From positions 62,001 to 126,000 of the forward strand of contig NZ_RSEJ01000013.1 in NCBI RefSeq assembly GCF_009910675.1: a stretch of DNA of 64,000 bases. Reading direction: 5' to 3'. This stretch comes from Photobacterium alginatilyticum (GTDB lineage: Bacteria; Pseudomonadota; Gammaproteobacteria; Enterobacterales; Vibrionaceae). Numbering within the stretch: the first letter of the stretch is position 1; each line of letters opens with the position of its first letter. The notes below the pieces were generated by a model. That model made no database searches, was not told the DNA's origin, and saw nothing but the letters and a program-made list of their open reading frames with translations. The translations under genes were made by a program, and so were the position numbers. Shown piece by piece: positions 10,268-20,436 of this stretch.

Positions 10268-12088
10268 TGAATTCAATGCTCAATTTTACCCATAAGCGTA
10301 AAAGTGTATCACGACTATTAGCCCCTGTAGCCCTCGCCGTGATCTTGGCCGGCTGCTCGACGCCAACTCAACAGCAGGCCGTGACCGCCGATATTACCGC
10401 TGCCGTCACCGATACGTCAGCCAATTATCTGATCAAAGCCGAGTCGAGCGAAGGAACAGAAAGCATCGACTGGCACATTCTGGCCCTCAAGGCCCTGATA
10501 AAAGAAGGCAGCTGGTCGCAGGCCGAACAGCAGGCCAATCGCCTGGGACGGCTGTCGATGAGCCCGCTCCAGATGGCCGAATGGCAGCTGGCACGCGCGA
10601 CCCTGCGTTATCAGCAGGGCCAGCCTCAGTCTGCGCTCGATACCCTGAACTTCCAGCCATGGTGGACACTGGCAGACAGCCAGTACCTGCGTTTTCACAT
10701 GCTCCGTGCCGAACTGCTTGGCCAGACCAACCAGTCATTCAAGGCTGCCCGCGAGCGGACCGCGCTGGATCAGTACCTCAAGGCTGAGCAGAAAGGGGCC
10801 AACTGGCAAAACCTGTGGCGGGACCTTTCCCACTACAACAATAACCAGTTACAGGCAACCAAGCTGAGCGAGGATGAAACCGTCCTGCGCGGCTGGGTCC
10901 AGCTGAGTATTCTCAAAAACACGTATTCGCAGCGCCCGGCTAAGCTCAAGAGCACGGTCGAAGAATGGCTGGCCAAAAACCCCTATCACCCGGCCAACCA
11001 ATATCTGCCTGCTGAACTGCAGGCGATTATGGAGCTTGAAATTACCCAGCTGAACAATGTCGCCCTGCTGCTGCCGCTGTCAGGCCGCTATGAAAACTCC
11101 GGCAAGGCGGTCAGGGACGGCTTTATCAACGCTATGCTCGACGATACCGGTCGCGATGCCGAGACCGAGCTGGCGATTTATGACACCGAAGCCGAGCCTG
11201 TCAGCTCGATTCTTGACAAGCTGGAGCAAGACGGGATTGAGCTGGTCATCGGCCCGCTGCGCAAGGAGAAGATTACCGACTTCCAGCGCAACAATGATAC
11301 CAACATTACCATGCTGGCCCTGAACGAGCCCGAGCAGCTCAGCATGACCCAGTCCAATGCCTGTTACTTCTCGCTCTCACCAGAGCAGGAAGCCGAGCAG
11401 GCCGCCCGACACCTGTTTGCGAAGGGCCACGAGTACCCGATGATACTGGCGCCGGGTAACAGCTTTGGCGAACGTGTCAGCAGCGCCTTTATCGAACAAT
11501 GGCAGCAGCTGACCGGCAAGTCGCCGGCAATCAGCTCCTTCAGTTCACGCAAGCAAATCCAGCAGCAGATTGCGACAGTCTTCGGCTTGACTGAAAGCCA
11601 GGCGCGTATCAACCAAATGCAGCAGGTACTGGGCCTGGAGCTAGAAGCCCAGCCACGTAGCCGCCGCGATACTGATGCGGTCTATCTGGTCGCCAACAAA
11701 AATGAGCTGACCCTGCTCAAGCCGTTTATCGAAGTTGCGATTAACCCGGACATCGAGCCACCCAAGCTGTACGCCAGCTCTCGCAGCTACCCGGACAGCA
11801 AAGGTGACAACAGCGAGCTAAGGGGCATTGAATTTAGTGATATCCCGCTGCTGGTCGATGCCAACCATAACTTTATGGCACGCTACAACGAACTGTGGCC
11901 CAATGCCAAAAACACCGATATCCGCCTGCACGCCTTCGGGATGGACGCCTACAAGATGATTGCCGAGCTGCCGCAGATGCGCGCGGTCGATAATTACACT
12001 ACCCAGGGCAAGACTGGCCAGCTAAGCCTAAATGATCAGTGCGTGATCCAGCGCCAGATCAGCTGGGCTATCTTCTCCGGTAACGGCA

Positions 12089-12105
<17 letters not shown>
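10267..12105 (+). CDS. lpoA: LpoA, outer-membrane lipoprotein activator of PBP1a
   Basis: Reaches from the outer membrane through the periplasm to stimulate PBP1a. The N-terminus is a lipoprotein signal ending in the lipobox LAGC (Cys near residue 29). The N-terminal half is helical and TPR-like. The C-terminal half, from about VALLLPLSGRYENSG, is the LppC/periplasmic-binding-fold domain. At 612 residues it lies between the Haemophilus (575) and E. coli (678) proteins. A second ATG at 10276 is equally plausible. It heads lpoA-yraN-diaA-dolP, the same order as in E. coli. Confidence 0.95.
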
Positions 12106-13050
<945 letters not shown>

Positions 13051-13053
13051 GCA

Positions 13054-13590
13054 ATGAAGAGATACCAAGCCCTGCTAATTGCCGTGCTGTTTGTTCTTCA
13101 GGGCTGCTCGGCACTGTCCGCGGCCGATCCCCGTACCACCAAGCAGCAGTGGTTTGATCAGCAGATCGAAATGGAAGTCGGCGGCCTGGCCAACAAGCCG
13201 CCGTATCGCCAGCATGCCCGGATCAATGCGATCGCTATTGACGGCAAGGTACTGCTCGTCGGCCAGTCGGTCGACCAGCCCACCAAGCAAAAGCTGGAGG
13301 AGCAGGTCCGCTCGCTAAGCAACGTCAATACGGTCTATAACCAGATCCAGATCCGTCCGCTGCCCGAGCTGGGTGAAGTCAGCAAGGACAGCTGGCTGAC
13401 AACCAAGGTCAAATCGCAGATCATCGGCAGCAAGAAGCTCAATGATGTCTCGATCAAAGTCGTCACCGAAGGCCAGGCGGTCTACCTGCTCGGCTATGTG
13501 AACCGTGAGCAGGGAAATATTGCCGCCGAGATTGCGCGTAATGTCTCCGGGGTAAAGAAAGTCGTCAAGGTATTTGAATACCAGAACTAA
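13054..13590 (+). CDS. dolP: DolP (YraP), outer-membrane BON-domain lipoprotein
   Basis: Lipoprotein involved in outer-membrane integrity. The signal sequence ends in the lipobox LQGC (Cys near 18), followed by two BON domains, roughly residues 45-110 and 118-178, each with the phospholipid-binding family pattern (for example VLLVGQSVDQPTKQ and VYLLGYVNREQGN). In E. coli DolP binds anionic phospholipid and marks division sites. Last gene of the lpoA operon, followed by a strong terminator. Confidence 0.94.
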   Translation: MKRYQALLIAVLFVLQGCSALSAADPRTTKQQWFDQQIEMEVGGLANKPPYRQHARINAIAIDGKVLLVGQSVDQPTKQKLEEQVRSLSNVNTVYNQIQIRPLPELGEVSKDSWLTTKVKSQIIGSKKLNDVSIKVVTEGQAVYLLGYVNREQGNIAAEIARNVSGVKKVVKVFEYQN

Positions 13591-13641
13591 TTTCAGAGCG
13601 GCTTAGTAACAACACCCGGTACCTTGCTACAGAAAACAGCG

Positions 13642-13677
13642 CAAAAGAAAAACGCAGCCAGTAGGCTGCGTTTTTTT
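13642..13677. terminator. Bidirectional terminator between dolP and sspB
   Basis: Nine-pair perfect stem AACGCAGCC / GGCTGCGTT with an AGTA loop, flanked by an A-run on the left and a T-run on the right. It can therefore stop transcription from both the plus-strand dolP operon and minus-strand sspB. The sspB stop codon lies in the T-run. Confidence 0.9.
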
Positions 13678-14182
13678 ATTTCACGACGCGGAGGCTTGGT
13701 CGGCCACGCGGACGAGGCGGCTCATCATCAGGGCCGCTGTCCTCACTGGCTTCCGTTACCTCAGCCAGAGGAGAACGCGTCTCTTCCTCCTCAACAATCT
13801 CATCATACTGCTGCGCTTCATCTGCCAGCTCAATATCTGCGATATCAGAAGCATAAGCCGGTTCCGGCTCAAACATGGTTCCTGCACCATTTTCACGGGC
13901 ATAGATAGCCAATGCTGCATACATAGGCACAATCACAGAATGCGGGCGACCGCTAAAGCGGGCATTGAAGCTGATTGCCTCATTACCCAGCTCTAGGTTA
14001 CCGACAGCACGCGGTGCGATATTCAGTACAATTTGACCGTCGCTGACAAATTCCGTCGGCACCTTGACACCTTGCAAGGTTGCGTCCACTACCAGATGCG
14101 GTGTCAGATCATTGTCAACTAACCAGTCGTAAAACGCGCGCAGCAAATAAGGGCGGCGCGGCGTCATGTTTTCCATATCCAT
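13676..14182 (-). CDS. sspB: Stringent starvation protein B, ClpXP adaptor SspB
   Basis: Delivers ssrA-tagged proteins and RseA fragments to ClpXP. The N-terminal substrate-binding domain is recognisable (RPYLLRAFYDWLVDNDLTPHLVVDA and the IVLNIAPRAV strand), followed by a long acidic linker. The C-terminal RGRPSLRVVK tail is the conserved ClpX-binding peptide. At 168 residues it is near the family norm. Its start overlaps the sspA stop by one base. Confidence 0.97.
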   Translation of the reverse strand: MDMENMTPRRPYLLRAFYDWLVDNDLTPHLVVDATLQGVKVPTEFVSDGQIVLNIAPRAVGNLELGNEAISFNARFSGRPHSVIVPMYAALAIYARENGAGTMFEPEPAYASDIADIELADEAQQYDEIVEEEETRSPLAEVTEASEDSGPDDEPPRPRGRPSLRVVK

Positions 14183-14820
14183 TATTGGCCGGCCAGACGC
14201 ATTTCGCGCTCAGCTTCAGTCAGAGAAGCAAGGAATGAATCACGCTCGAAAACGCGGGTCATGTATGCTTTCACTTCTTTCGACCCGGCACCTGTCAGCT
14301 CGATACCCATTTCAGGTAAGCGCCACAGTAGCGGTGCCAGATAGCAGTCAACCAAGCTAAACTCTTCACTCATGAAGTATGGGAATTCAGCGAATACAGG
14401 TGCCAATGCCAGCAGCTCTTCACGCAATTGCTTGCGTGCTTTGTCTGCTTCATCAGCGTTACCTTTGTTTATCTTCTCTGCCAGCGTGTACCAGTTACGC
14501 TCAACACGGTACATCATCAGACGACTGTTACCACGAGCAACAGGATAAACAGGCATCAGAGGTGGGTGAGGGAAACGCTCATCCAGGTACTCCATAATGA
14601 TGCCGGCCTGGTAAAGAGCAAGCTCACGGTCAACCAGGGTTGGAACAGAGTTGTACGGGTTTAGGTCCAGTAGATCTTCAGGCAGGTTGTTTGGATCAAC
14701 CAGCTCAATTTCAACACTAACACCCTTTTCTGCTAGTACGATACGCACCTGATGGCTGTAGATATCCGAAGCATCAGAATACAGAGTCATCACAGAGCGT
14801 TTATTGGCAGCAACAGCCAT
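14182..14820 (-). CDS. sspA: Stringent starvation protein A, SspA
   Basis: RNA-polymerase-associated protein with a glutathione-S-transferase fold (thioredoxin-like half about 10-85, helical half after) but no GST activity in the family. Motifs seen are MTLYSDASDIYSHQVRIVLAEKG, the DLNPYNSVPTLVDREL segment and FMSEEFSLVDCYLAPLLWRLP. An ATG at 14856 would add 12 poorly conserved residues. The start at 14820 has a strong GGAGGGG ribosome site and gives 212 residues, exactly the E. coli length. Confidence 0.96.
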   Translation of the reverse strand: MAVAANKRSVMTLYSDASDIYSHQVRIVLAEKGVSVEIELVDPNNLPEDLLDLNPYNSVPTLVDRELALYQAGIIMEYLDERFPHPPLMPVYPVARGNSRLMMYRVERNWYTLAEKINKGNADEADKARKQLREELLALAPVFAEFPYFMSEEFSLVDCYLAPLLWRLPEMGIELTGAGSKEVKAYMTRVFERDSFLASLTEAEREMRLAGQ

Positions 14821-14842
14821 TAACCCCTCCAGTATACTTATA

Positions 14843-14878
14843 TACACAAAAAGCAACGGGGGCCCGAGCCCCCATTGC
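14843..14878 (-). terminator. Terminator downstream of petC
   Basis: On the minus strand, GCAATGGGGGC and GCCCCCGTTGC form an 11-pair stem with a short TCGG loop followed by TTTTT. It ends the petABC transcript before sspA, so sspAB probably has its own promoter. Confidence 0.88.
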
Positions 14879-14906
14879 GAGATTCTTAACCCACTAGATT
14901 ACCTGA

Positions 14907-15644
14907 TCAGTGGACATCACGCCAATATTCTTTCTTCAACAGTAATGTTAGTACAAAGAATATGACCAAAAAGCCCATTACCCATAAGCCCAGATTTTGA
15001 CGTTCCAGTTTTACAGGTTCAGCAGAATACTCCAGGAAGTTAACCAGATCACGAACCGCCTCGTCATACTCCTCGGCGTTCAGCTCACCGGTTCCGTCTG
15101 ACTCGATACCGACATACTCCTGTACTTCCTCACCGTCAACCAGGCGAGTCTCATACACTTTGGTCGGTACACCCTGCAGCTCTTCCAGCACATGCGGCAT
15201 GCCCACGCTCGGGAAGACCACATTGTTGACGCCAAACGGACGGCTCGGGTCAGCATAGAAAGAACGCAGATAGGTGTAGAGCCAGTCGGTACCACGAACA
15301 CGGGCAACCAGCGTCAGGTCGGGTGCAGGCGCACCAAACGAGACTGCAGCGTATTCTTCCGGAATCGCATTGGTCATCAGGTCGCCAATTTTGGCGTCCT
15401 TGTCGAAGACCATGTGCTCCTTCATCAGATCCAGCGGGATACCGATGTCCGTCGCCACACGCTCATAGCGCTGATACTGTGTGGCATGGCAGCCAAAACA
15501 GTAATTCATGAAGGTCTTGGCACCGCGCTGAAGCGAGGCCTTGTCCGACAGATCATTGTTCGCATCATCTAGATGCACGTTACCACCAGCCGCCATCACC
15601 ATTGCAGGCAGCAGAGCTAGCAGCATTACAATCAACTTCTTCAT
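14907..15644 (-). CDS. petC: Cytochrome c1 subunit of the bc1 complex
   Basis: Haem-carrying periplasmic subunit of ubiquinol:cytochrome c reductase. The 245-residue protein has a Sec signal peptide ending near MVMAAG, a CFGCH haem c motif (C49, C52, H53), and one C-terminal membrane anchor (LGLWVMGFLVIFFVLTLLL). The acidic loop near DGTGELNAEEYDEAV is common in gammaproteobacterial c1. The start overlaps the petB stop by ATGA. Confidence 0.97.
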   Translation of the reverse strand: MKKLIVMLLALLPAMVMAAGGNVHLDDANNDLSDKASLQRGAKTFMNYCFGCHATQYQRYERVATDIGIPLDLMKEHMVFDKDAKIGDLMTNAIPEEYAAVSFGAPAPDLTLVARVRGTDWLYTYLRSFYADPSRPFGVNNVVFPSVGMPHVLEELQGVPTKVYETRLVDGEEVQEYVGIESDGTGELNAEEYDEAVRDLVNFLEYSAEPVKLERQNLGLWVMGFLVIFFVLTLLLKKEYWRDVH

Positions 15645-16906
15645 TTGAATGTCACCCTCTCTGGTAGCGGTTTGGTCGCCTCGTTCTTACTGTAGAAATA
15701 CAGCAACACGAAGAACATGAAGTAACCCAGGCTGAAAATCTGCGCCAGCAGGGTATACGTCGGCGTCGCCGGCAGTGCACCCAGAATACCCAGCGCAACA
15801 AAGCTCACGGTAAACTGCGCAATATTGATCAGGTGGAACTTGCTGCGGTAGCGGTAAGAGCGAACCTTGCAGCGATCCAGCCATGGCAACAGGAACAGCA
15901 CCACAATCGACGCACCCATCGCAACCACACCCAATAGCTTGTCCGGTACCGCACGCAAGATGGCGTAGAACGGTGTGAAGTACCATACAGGTGCAATGTG
16001 CTCAGGTGTCTTCAGCGGGTTGGCCGCCTCAAAGTTAGGTGGCTCAAGGAAGTAACCACCCATTTCCGGATTGAAGAACAACACGTAGCAGAAGAAGAAC
16101 AGGAATACCGCGATACCGACCATGTCCTTAACCGTACCGTACGGGTGGAACGGAATCGAGTCGATAATGTCGTACTTGCCGCTGTACTGCTTGTGGAACG
16201 GGAACTGGGTTTTATAACCTTCCCCTTTGCTGCCTTTCGGTAGCTTGGTATCGATACCGTCAGGGTTGTTCGAGCCCACTTCGTGCAGGGCCAGAATGTG
16301 CAGCACAACCAGCAGCAGAAGAACGATCGGCAAGGCAATAACATGCAAGGCAAAGAAACGGTTCAGTGTCGCACCCGAGATCACGTAGTCACCACGGATC
16401 CACAGGGTCAGGTCATCACCGATAACAGGAATAGCACCAAACAGTGAAATGATTACCTGCGCACCCCAGTATGACATCTGACCCCAAGGCAACAGATAGC
16501 CCATGAAGGCTTCGGCCATCAATACCAGGAAGATCAGCATACCGAACAGCCACAGCAGTTCACGAGGCTTCTGGTAAGAGCCGTAGATCAAGCCGCGGAA
16601 CATGTGCAGGTAGATAACGACGAAGAACGCCGAGGCGCCTGTCGAGTGCATATAACGAAGTAGCCAGCCGTATTCGACATCACGCATGATGTACTCGACG
16701 GAGGCAAATGCTCCCTCACCAGAAGGAACATAGTTCATTGTCAGCCAGATACCGGTAATAATCTGGTTAACCAGTACCAGCATGGCCAGCGAACCGAACA
16801 GATACCAGAAGTTAAAGTTCTTCGGCATCGGGTATTCAGACAAATGCTTTTTGTACGCATCCATCATGGGTAAGCGTTTTTCAATCCAACCGAGTAGTGC
16901 TTCCAT
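15641..16906 (-). CDS. petB: Cytochrome b subunit of the bc1 complex
   Basis: Integral membrane subunit carrying haems bL and bH and both quinone sites. The 421 residues form a full-length (not split b6/subunit IV) cytochrome b of about eight helices, with LRYMHSTGAS, GYLLPWGQMSYWGAQVI, and paired histidines in helices two and four. The Qo-site loop reads PVWY rather than the mitochondrial PEWY, as in many gammaproteobacteria. The start shares one base with the petA stop (TAATG). Confidence 0.98.
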   Translation of the reverse strand: MEALLGWIEKRLPMMDAYKKHLSEYPMPKNFNFWYLFGSLAMLVLVNQIITGIWLTMNYVPSGEGAFASVEYIMRDVEYGWLLRYMHSTGASAFFVVIYLHMFRGLIYGSYQKPRELLWLFGMLIFLVLMAEAFMGYLLPWGQMSYWGAQVIISLFGAIPVIGDDLTLWIRGDYVISGATLNRFFALHVIALPIVLLLLVVLHILALHEVGSNNPDGIDTKLPKGSKGEGYKTQFPFHKQYSGKYDIIDSIPFHPYGTVKDMVGIAVFLFFFCYVLFFNPEMGGYFLEPPNFEAANPLKTPEHIAPVWYFTPFYAILRAVPDKLLGVVAMGASIVVLFLLPWLDRCKVRSYRYRSKFHLINIAQFTVSFVALGILGALPATPTYTLLAQIFSLGYFMFFVLLYFYSKNEATKPLPERVTFK

Positions 16907-17496
16907 TAGGCTGTCTCCTCGTCTACACCGACCAGAATGGTATTGTCATCCAGGAATGTATGAGGCGGTACCACCAAGTTGAGCGGTGCTGGTACCCCCG
17001 CAAATACCCTGCCGGCCATATCGAACTTAGAGCCATGACACGGGCAGAAGAAACCTGCTGTGACACCACTCACCTGCTCGCTAAAGCTATCAGGCAGATA
17101 GGTAGGGGAACAGCCGAGGTGCGTACAGATACCTACGGCTAAAAAGATTTCAGGTTTAACTGAACGAAATTTATTCTGGGCATACTCAGGTTGCTGCGGC
17201 TCATCTGATGACGGATCGCGAAGATCACCATCATGGCCACCCAACTCTTCTAAAATTGCATCACTACGACGCACGACCCAAACTGGTTTACCGCGCCACT
17301 CGACGCGTACCATTTGGCCATCTTCCAACTTACTGATATCAACTTCAACTGGCGCACCGGCGGCTTTAGCTTTCGCGCTCGGGTTCCAAGATTTGATAAA
17401 AGGCACAGCTACAGCGACTGCACCTAAGCCTCCAACAACCGAAGTTGTCGCAGTCAGGAAGCGGCGGCGGCCGTTACTTACTGGCGCATTGCTCAT
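16906..17496 (-). CDS. petA: Rieske iron-sulfur subunit of the bc1 complex
   Basis: Carries the 2Fe-2S cluster that takes the first electron from ubiquinol. It has a twin-arginine N-terminus (NGRRRFLT) before a hydrophobic stretch that stays as the membrane anchor, and the two Rieske ligand boxes CTHLGC and CPCHGS. An ATG at 17511 gives a longer frame. The inner ATG at 17496 has GGGAGA seven bases upstream and starts MSNAPVSNGRRRF, so it is preferred (196 residues). Confidence 0.97.
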   Translation of the reverse strand: MSNAPVSNGRRRFLTATTSVVGGLGAVAVAVPFIKSWNPSAKAKAAGAPVEVDISKLEDGQMVRVEWRGKPVWVVRRSDAILEELGGHDGDLRDPSSDEPQQPEYAQNKFRSVKPEIFLAVGICTHLGCSPTYLPDSFSEQVSGVTAGFFCPCHGSKFDMAGRVFAGVPAPLNLVVPPHTFLDDNTILVGVDEETA

Positions 17497-17846
17497 CCAA
17501 CATTCTCCCATGTGCTCCCGCTCTGGATTATTATTATGTCCTTTGGCGTCCCTGGAGCTTACGGCTAACTTTCAACGGAATGAAACAACAGATAGTTTGT
17601 TACATTATCAAGCTGTTGTTTATCGCGCCAAATGATAAATAAAACCCCACTTTTTGACAAGATAAAGCTACCTTTTCGCAACAAATGTGAGAGGTATGTT
17701 CTTTTTGTTTCAAATTTACGTAGAAGCGAGGGAATTCAAGGGCTCAAGCAGGGAAAATGGTGGTTTTTTACAAACAAAAAAAAGCCCAACCCGAAGGTTG
17801 AGCTTTTCGTACACAGTAAACAGAATATAAATTCTGAAGCGTAAAA
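17497..17846. other. Gene-free stretch between rpsI and petA
   Basis: About 350 bases, AT-rich. It holds the rpsI terminator (17774-17804) and must hold the petABC promoter. A weak minus-strand candidate is TTGGCG near 17622-17627 with TAATGT about 18 bases on. No open frame here has coding character. Confidence 0.5.
17774..17804 (-). terminator. Terminator of the rplM-rpsI operon
   Basis: On the minus strand, AGCTCAACC pairs with GGTTGGGCT around a UUCG tetraloop closed by C-G, then a run of eight T. A classic strong terminator. Confidence 0.92.
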
Positions 17847-18239
17847 TTAACGCTTAGAGAACTGTGGACGACGACGTGCTTTACGTAGACCAACTTTCTT
17901 ACGCTCAACTTTACGTGCGTCACGAGTAACGTAACCCGCTGCGCGTAGAGTAGGACGTAGAGTCTCATCGTACTCCATAAGAGCACGAGTGATACCGTGA
18001 CGGATAGCACCTGACTGACCAGTGATACCACCACCTTTAACAGTGATGTATAGGTCAAGTTTTTCAGTCATTTCAACTAGCTCAAGTGGCTGACGAACAA
18101 CCATGCGAGCAGTTTCACGACCGAAGTACTCATCAAGGCTACGCTTGTTGATTACGATGTTGCCAGAACCCGGTTTAATGAAAACGCGAGCAGCTGAGCT
18201 TTTGCGGCGACCAGTGCCGTAGTATTGATTCTCTGCCAT
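17847..18239 (-). CDS. rpsI: 30S ribosomal protein S9
   Basis: Ribosomal protein whose basic C-terminal tail reaches toward the P-site tRNA. The 130-residue form starts [19 protein letters not shown] and ends RRRPQFSKR, both family invariants. Five extra codons upstream (from 18254) are possible, but the GGGGAAG site and E. coli alignment support the ATG at 18239. It follows rplM by 15 bases. Confidence 0.98.
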   Translation of the reverse strand: MAENQYYGTGRRKSSAARVFIKPGSGNIVINKRSLDEYFGRETARMVVRQPLELVEMTEKLDLYITVKGGGITGQSGAIRHGITRALMEYDETLRPTLRAAGYVTRDARKVERKKVGLRKARRRPQFSKR

Positions 18240-18254
18240 TGTCATCTTCCCCAA

Positions 18255-18683
18255 TTAGATGTCTAGTACTTTAGGCTGCTGTGCAGCGTGGTTGTGCTCT
18301 GTACCTGCATAAACTTTTAGTTTACGGTACATAGCACGGCCTAGAGGACCTTTAGGAAGCATGCCTTTAACAGCAGTTTCGATAACCATTTCTGGCTTCT
18401 TATCGATAAGCTTCTCGAAGCTGATTGACTTCAGACCACCGATGTAACCAGTGTGGTGGTGGTACATTTTGTCAGTCTTCTTAGCGCCAGTTACAGCAAC
18501 TTTTTCTGCGTTGATAACTACGATGTAGTCACCAGTGTCAACGTGCGGAGTGTACTCCGGCTTGTGCTTACCACGTAGACGAGATGCGATTTCAGTTGCT
18601 AGACGACCAAGAGTTTTACCTTCAGCGTCAACAACGTACCAGTCACGTTTTACAGTTTCTGGTTTAGCAACGAAAGTTTTCAT
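18255..18683 (-). CDS. rplM: 50S ribosomal protein L13
   Basis: Early-assembling large-subunit protein. The 142 residues (same length as E. coli) start [20 protein letters not shown] and include [27 protein letters not shown] and [21 protein letters not shown]. Codon choice is strongly biased to the preferred set, as expected for a ribosomal gene. In E. coli, L13 is reported to repress its own operon through the mRNA leader; the leader here is described separately. Confidence 0.98.
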   Translation of the reverse strand: MKTFVAKPETVKRDWYVVDAEGKTLGRLATEIASRLRGKHKPEYTPHVDTGDYIVVINAEKVAVTGAKKTDKMYHHHTGYIGGLKSISFEKLIDKKPEMVIETAVKGMLPKGPLGRAMYRKLKVYAGTEHNHAAQQPKVLDI

Positions 18684-18822
18684 GCTAATTCTTACCCAAA
18701 ATTAAAAATTGATTCACTTATGGAACTTGCGTTCCGTCTGTTAAGAGCCCAGTCATCACCCCTTCGAGCGGTTGGTGCTCCTGGCTTTCGCCATCACAGG
18801 TACGGTGGGTCGCAAGATTATA
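18684..18822 (-). promoter_or_regulatory. rplM promoter and structured leader
   Basis: On the minus strand a perfect -10 TATAAT lies at 18817-18822 with only a weak -35, giving a leader of about 125 bases. The leader contains GGAAC-GCAA-GTTCC, a GNRA-capped hairpin about 35-50 bases before the start codon, and a larger pairing upstream. This layout would suit feedback control by L13, but that is inference. Confidence 0.5.
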
Positions 18823-19035
18823 GGGAAGGGTGGAGAAAAAATCACCTTTTTTTCAAAAAAAAATGCGTTTTTTTCTCCCGCGGCGATTCACGGCAGCTAA
18901 CGGTCATTTTTTAGCGCTTAAACTACCGGCTTTTGACCGGATTTCACCCGGCAAACTCACCTCATCCTCATTGCAATAACAAGCCCGGCAGGTTTCGTCT
19001 ATCACGGTTCAAGCACTGCCCATACAGGGCTGGCG
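18823..19035. other. Spacer between zapE stop and rplM promoter
   Basis: Together with the rplM leader this makes a gene-free stretch of about 350 bases. It contains long A/T homopolymer runs around 18840-18880, which may act as an UP-like element for the rplM promoter. No terminator with a clear T-run was found after zapE. Confidence 0.35.
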
Positions 19036-20196
19036 CTAGGCCAGGTGCGGTTTGGCCAGATACTCATGGCTCTGCATTTCTATCAGGCGGGAGCAGCAGC
19101 GCTTAAACTCGAACTCCAGGCGGCCATTCTGGTAAAGCTGCATCAAATCCACTTCTGCCGACATAATAAGCTTTACATTTCGCTCGTAAAACTCATCGAC
19201 CATAGCGATAAAGCGCCGGGCGGCATCATCTTCCTTCTCCCCCATCCGGATCACTTCCGAGACCAGTACAGTGTGATAGATTTGGGCGATTTCCATGTAG
19301 TCATTCTGACTTCTGGCTGTCTGGCACAAGGTCCGGAAGGTAAAGTGCACAACCCCGTCCGCCTCGTGGCGGGTCGGCAGCATCCGGTTGTTGATCTCTA
19401 TCTCTTTCCCCTGGCTTCTTGGTTCGACACTCAACTGGGTGAAATACTGCGCGATGTTCTTTTCCGCCTGGGCATCGAGCGGATAATGGTAGATTTCGGC
19501 CTGCTCAAGCGTTCTCAGGCGGTAATCCACCCCGGAGTCGACATTGACGATATCGCAATGCTGCTCGATTAATGCTATCGCCGGCAAAAAACGCGCCCGC
19601 TGCAGACCATTGCGGTAGAGCTGATCCGGCGGGATATTCGATGTCGCCACCAGCGTAATGCCGCGACGGAACAATGCCTCGAACAGGGTGCCCAGAATCA
19701 TGGCATCAGTAATGTCAGAAACAAAAAACTCATCGAAGCAAATGATATCGGTCTCGGCCTTGAAGCGGTCAGCCACGGTTTCCAGCGGATCGGACTGTGC
19801 CGACAGTTGCTGCATCTCCTGGTGTACCCGATGCATAAAACGATGGAAATGGACCCGCATTTTGCGATCAGTCGGCAAACACTCATAAAAGGTATCAACC
19901 AAATAGGTCTTGCCCCGCCCGACTCCACCCCAGAAGTAGATCCCCTTCACCGGTGTAACACAGGTTTCTTTATCCCGCTTGAATAGCCGTTGCACCAGGG
20001 AGGGCTTGGCCTGCGCTCTGGGAGCCAGCATACGGTGATAGAGTGCTTCGAGGTATGAGACCGCCATGGCCTGCGCTCTGGGAGCCAGCATACGGTGATA
20101 GAGTGCTTCGAGGTATGAGACCGCCATGGCCTGCGCCGGGTCGGCAATAAAGTCAGGCTGCTGGAGATCGCGTTGATATTGTTGTTGTGGAGTCAT
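19036..20196 (-). CDS. zapE: Cell division ATPase ZapE (AFG1-like)
   Basis: ATPase that in E. coli acts on Z-ring stability late in constriction. It shows Walker A GGVGRGKT, LHFHRFM-like VHFHRFMHRVHQE, Walker B IICFDEFFVSD, ATSNIPPDQLYRNGLQRARFLPAI and the C-terminal RRFIALVDEFYERNVKL, all typical of AFG1-like proteins. The N-terminal region carries an exact 20-residue tandem duplication (QAMAVSYLEALYHRMLAPRA occurs twice) lying before Walker A. This makes the protein 386 residues instead of about 366; the ATPase core looks intact. Confidence 0.95.
   Translation of the reverse strand: MTPQQQYQRDLQQPDFIADPAQAMAVSYLEALYHRMLAPRAQAMAVSYLEALYHRMLAPRAQAKPSLVQRLFKRDKETCVTPVKGIYFWGGVGRGKTYLVDTFYECLPTDRKMRVHFHRFMHRVHQEMQQLSAQSDPLETVADRFKAETDIICFDEFFVSDITDAMILGTLFEALFRRGITLVATSNIPPDQLYRNGLQRARFLPAIALIEQHCDIVNVDSGVDYRLRTLEQAEIYHYPLDAQAEKNIAQYFTQLSVEPRSQGKEIEINNRMLPTRHEADGVVHFTFRTLCQTARSQNDYMEIAQIYHTVLVSEVIRMGEKEDDAARRFIAMVDEFYERNVKLIMSAEVDLMQLYQNGRLEFEFKRCCSRLIEMQSHEYLAKPHLA
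20008..20136 (-). repeat. Exact 60-bp tandem duplication inside zapE
   Basis: Two identical 60-bp units (20008-20067 and 20068-20127) followed by the first nine bases of a third. The period is a multiple of three, so the reading frame is kept and 20 residues are duplicated. Perfect identity over 60 bp, including third codon positions, points to a very recent event. Confidence 0.97.
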
Positions 20197-20261
20197 CCTT
20201 TACTGTTACCCTATTCATCCCATCTTTGGCATCAGATAGTACCATGGCAACGTTTGTGCAT

Positions 20262-20276
20262 GTATAGTAACTATAC
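20262..20276. promoter_or_regulatory. Perfect inverted repeat between zapE and zapG
   Basis: GTATAGT-A-ACTATAC, a 7+1+7 palindrome in the divergent intergenic region. It could be an operator or an overlapping pair of -10 boxes (TATAGT reads on both strands). No regulator is identified. Confidence 0.4.
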
Positions 20277-20436
20277 GAAACAAATTAGTTGGCTGGCATT
20301 CAGCGCCAATTAAACAATCTGGTATACAAAGGACAGACCCGTAGGACCAGGCATGCCCCAGTAAACTGGCGTGCCGCCACATTGTCTTTGACCGACATAA
20401 ACAACTTGGTATTCATAAAGTCACAAGGAGTTTTTC

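Noticed and set aside
15080-15130. EF-hand-like acidic loop in cytochrome c1
   Set aside because: The first position is Glu and only one loop exists; similar acidic segments are common in gammaproteobacterial cytochrome c1, so calcium binding is not supported.
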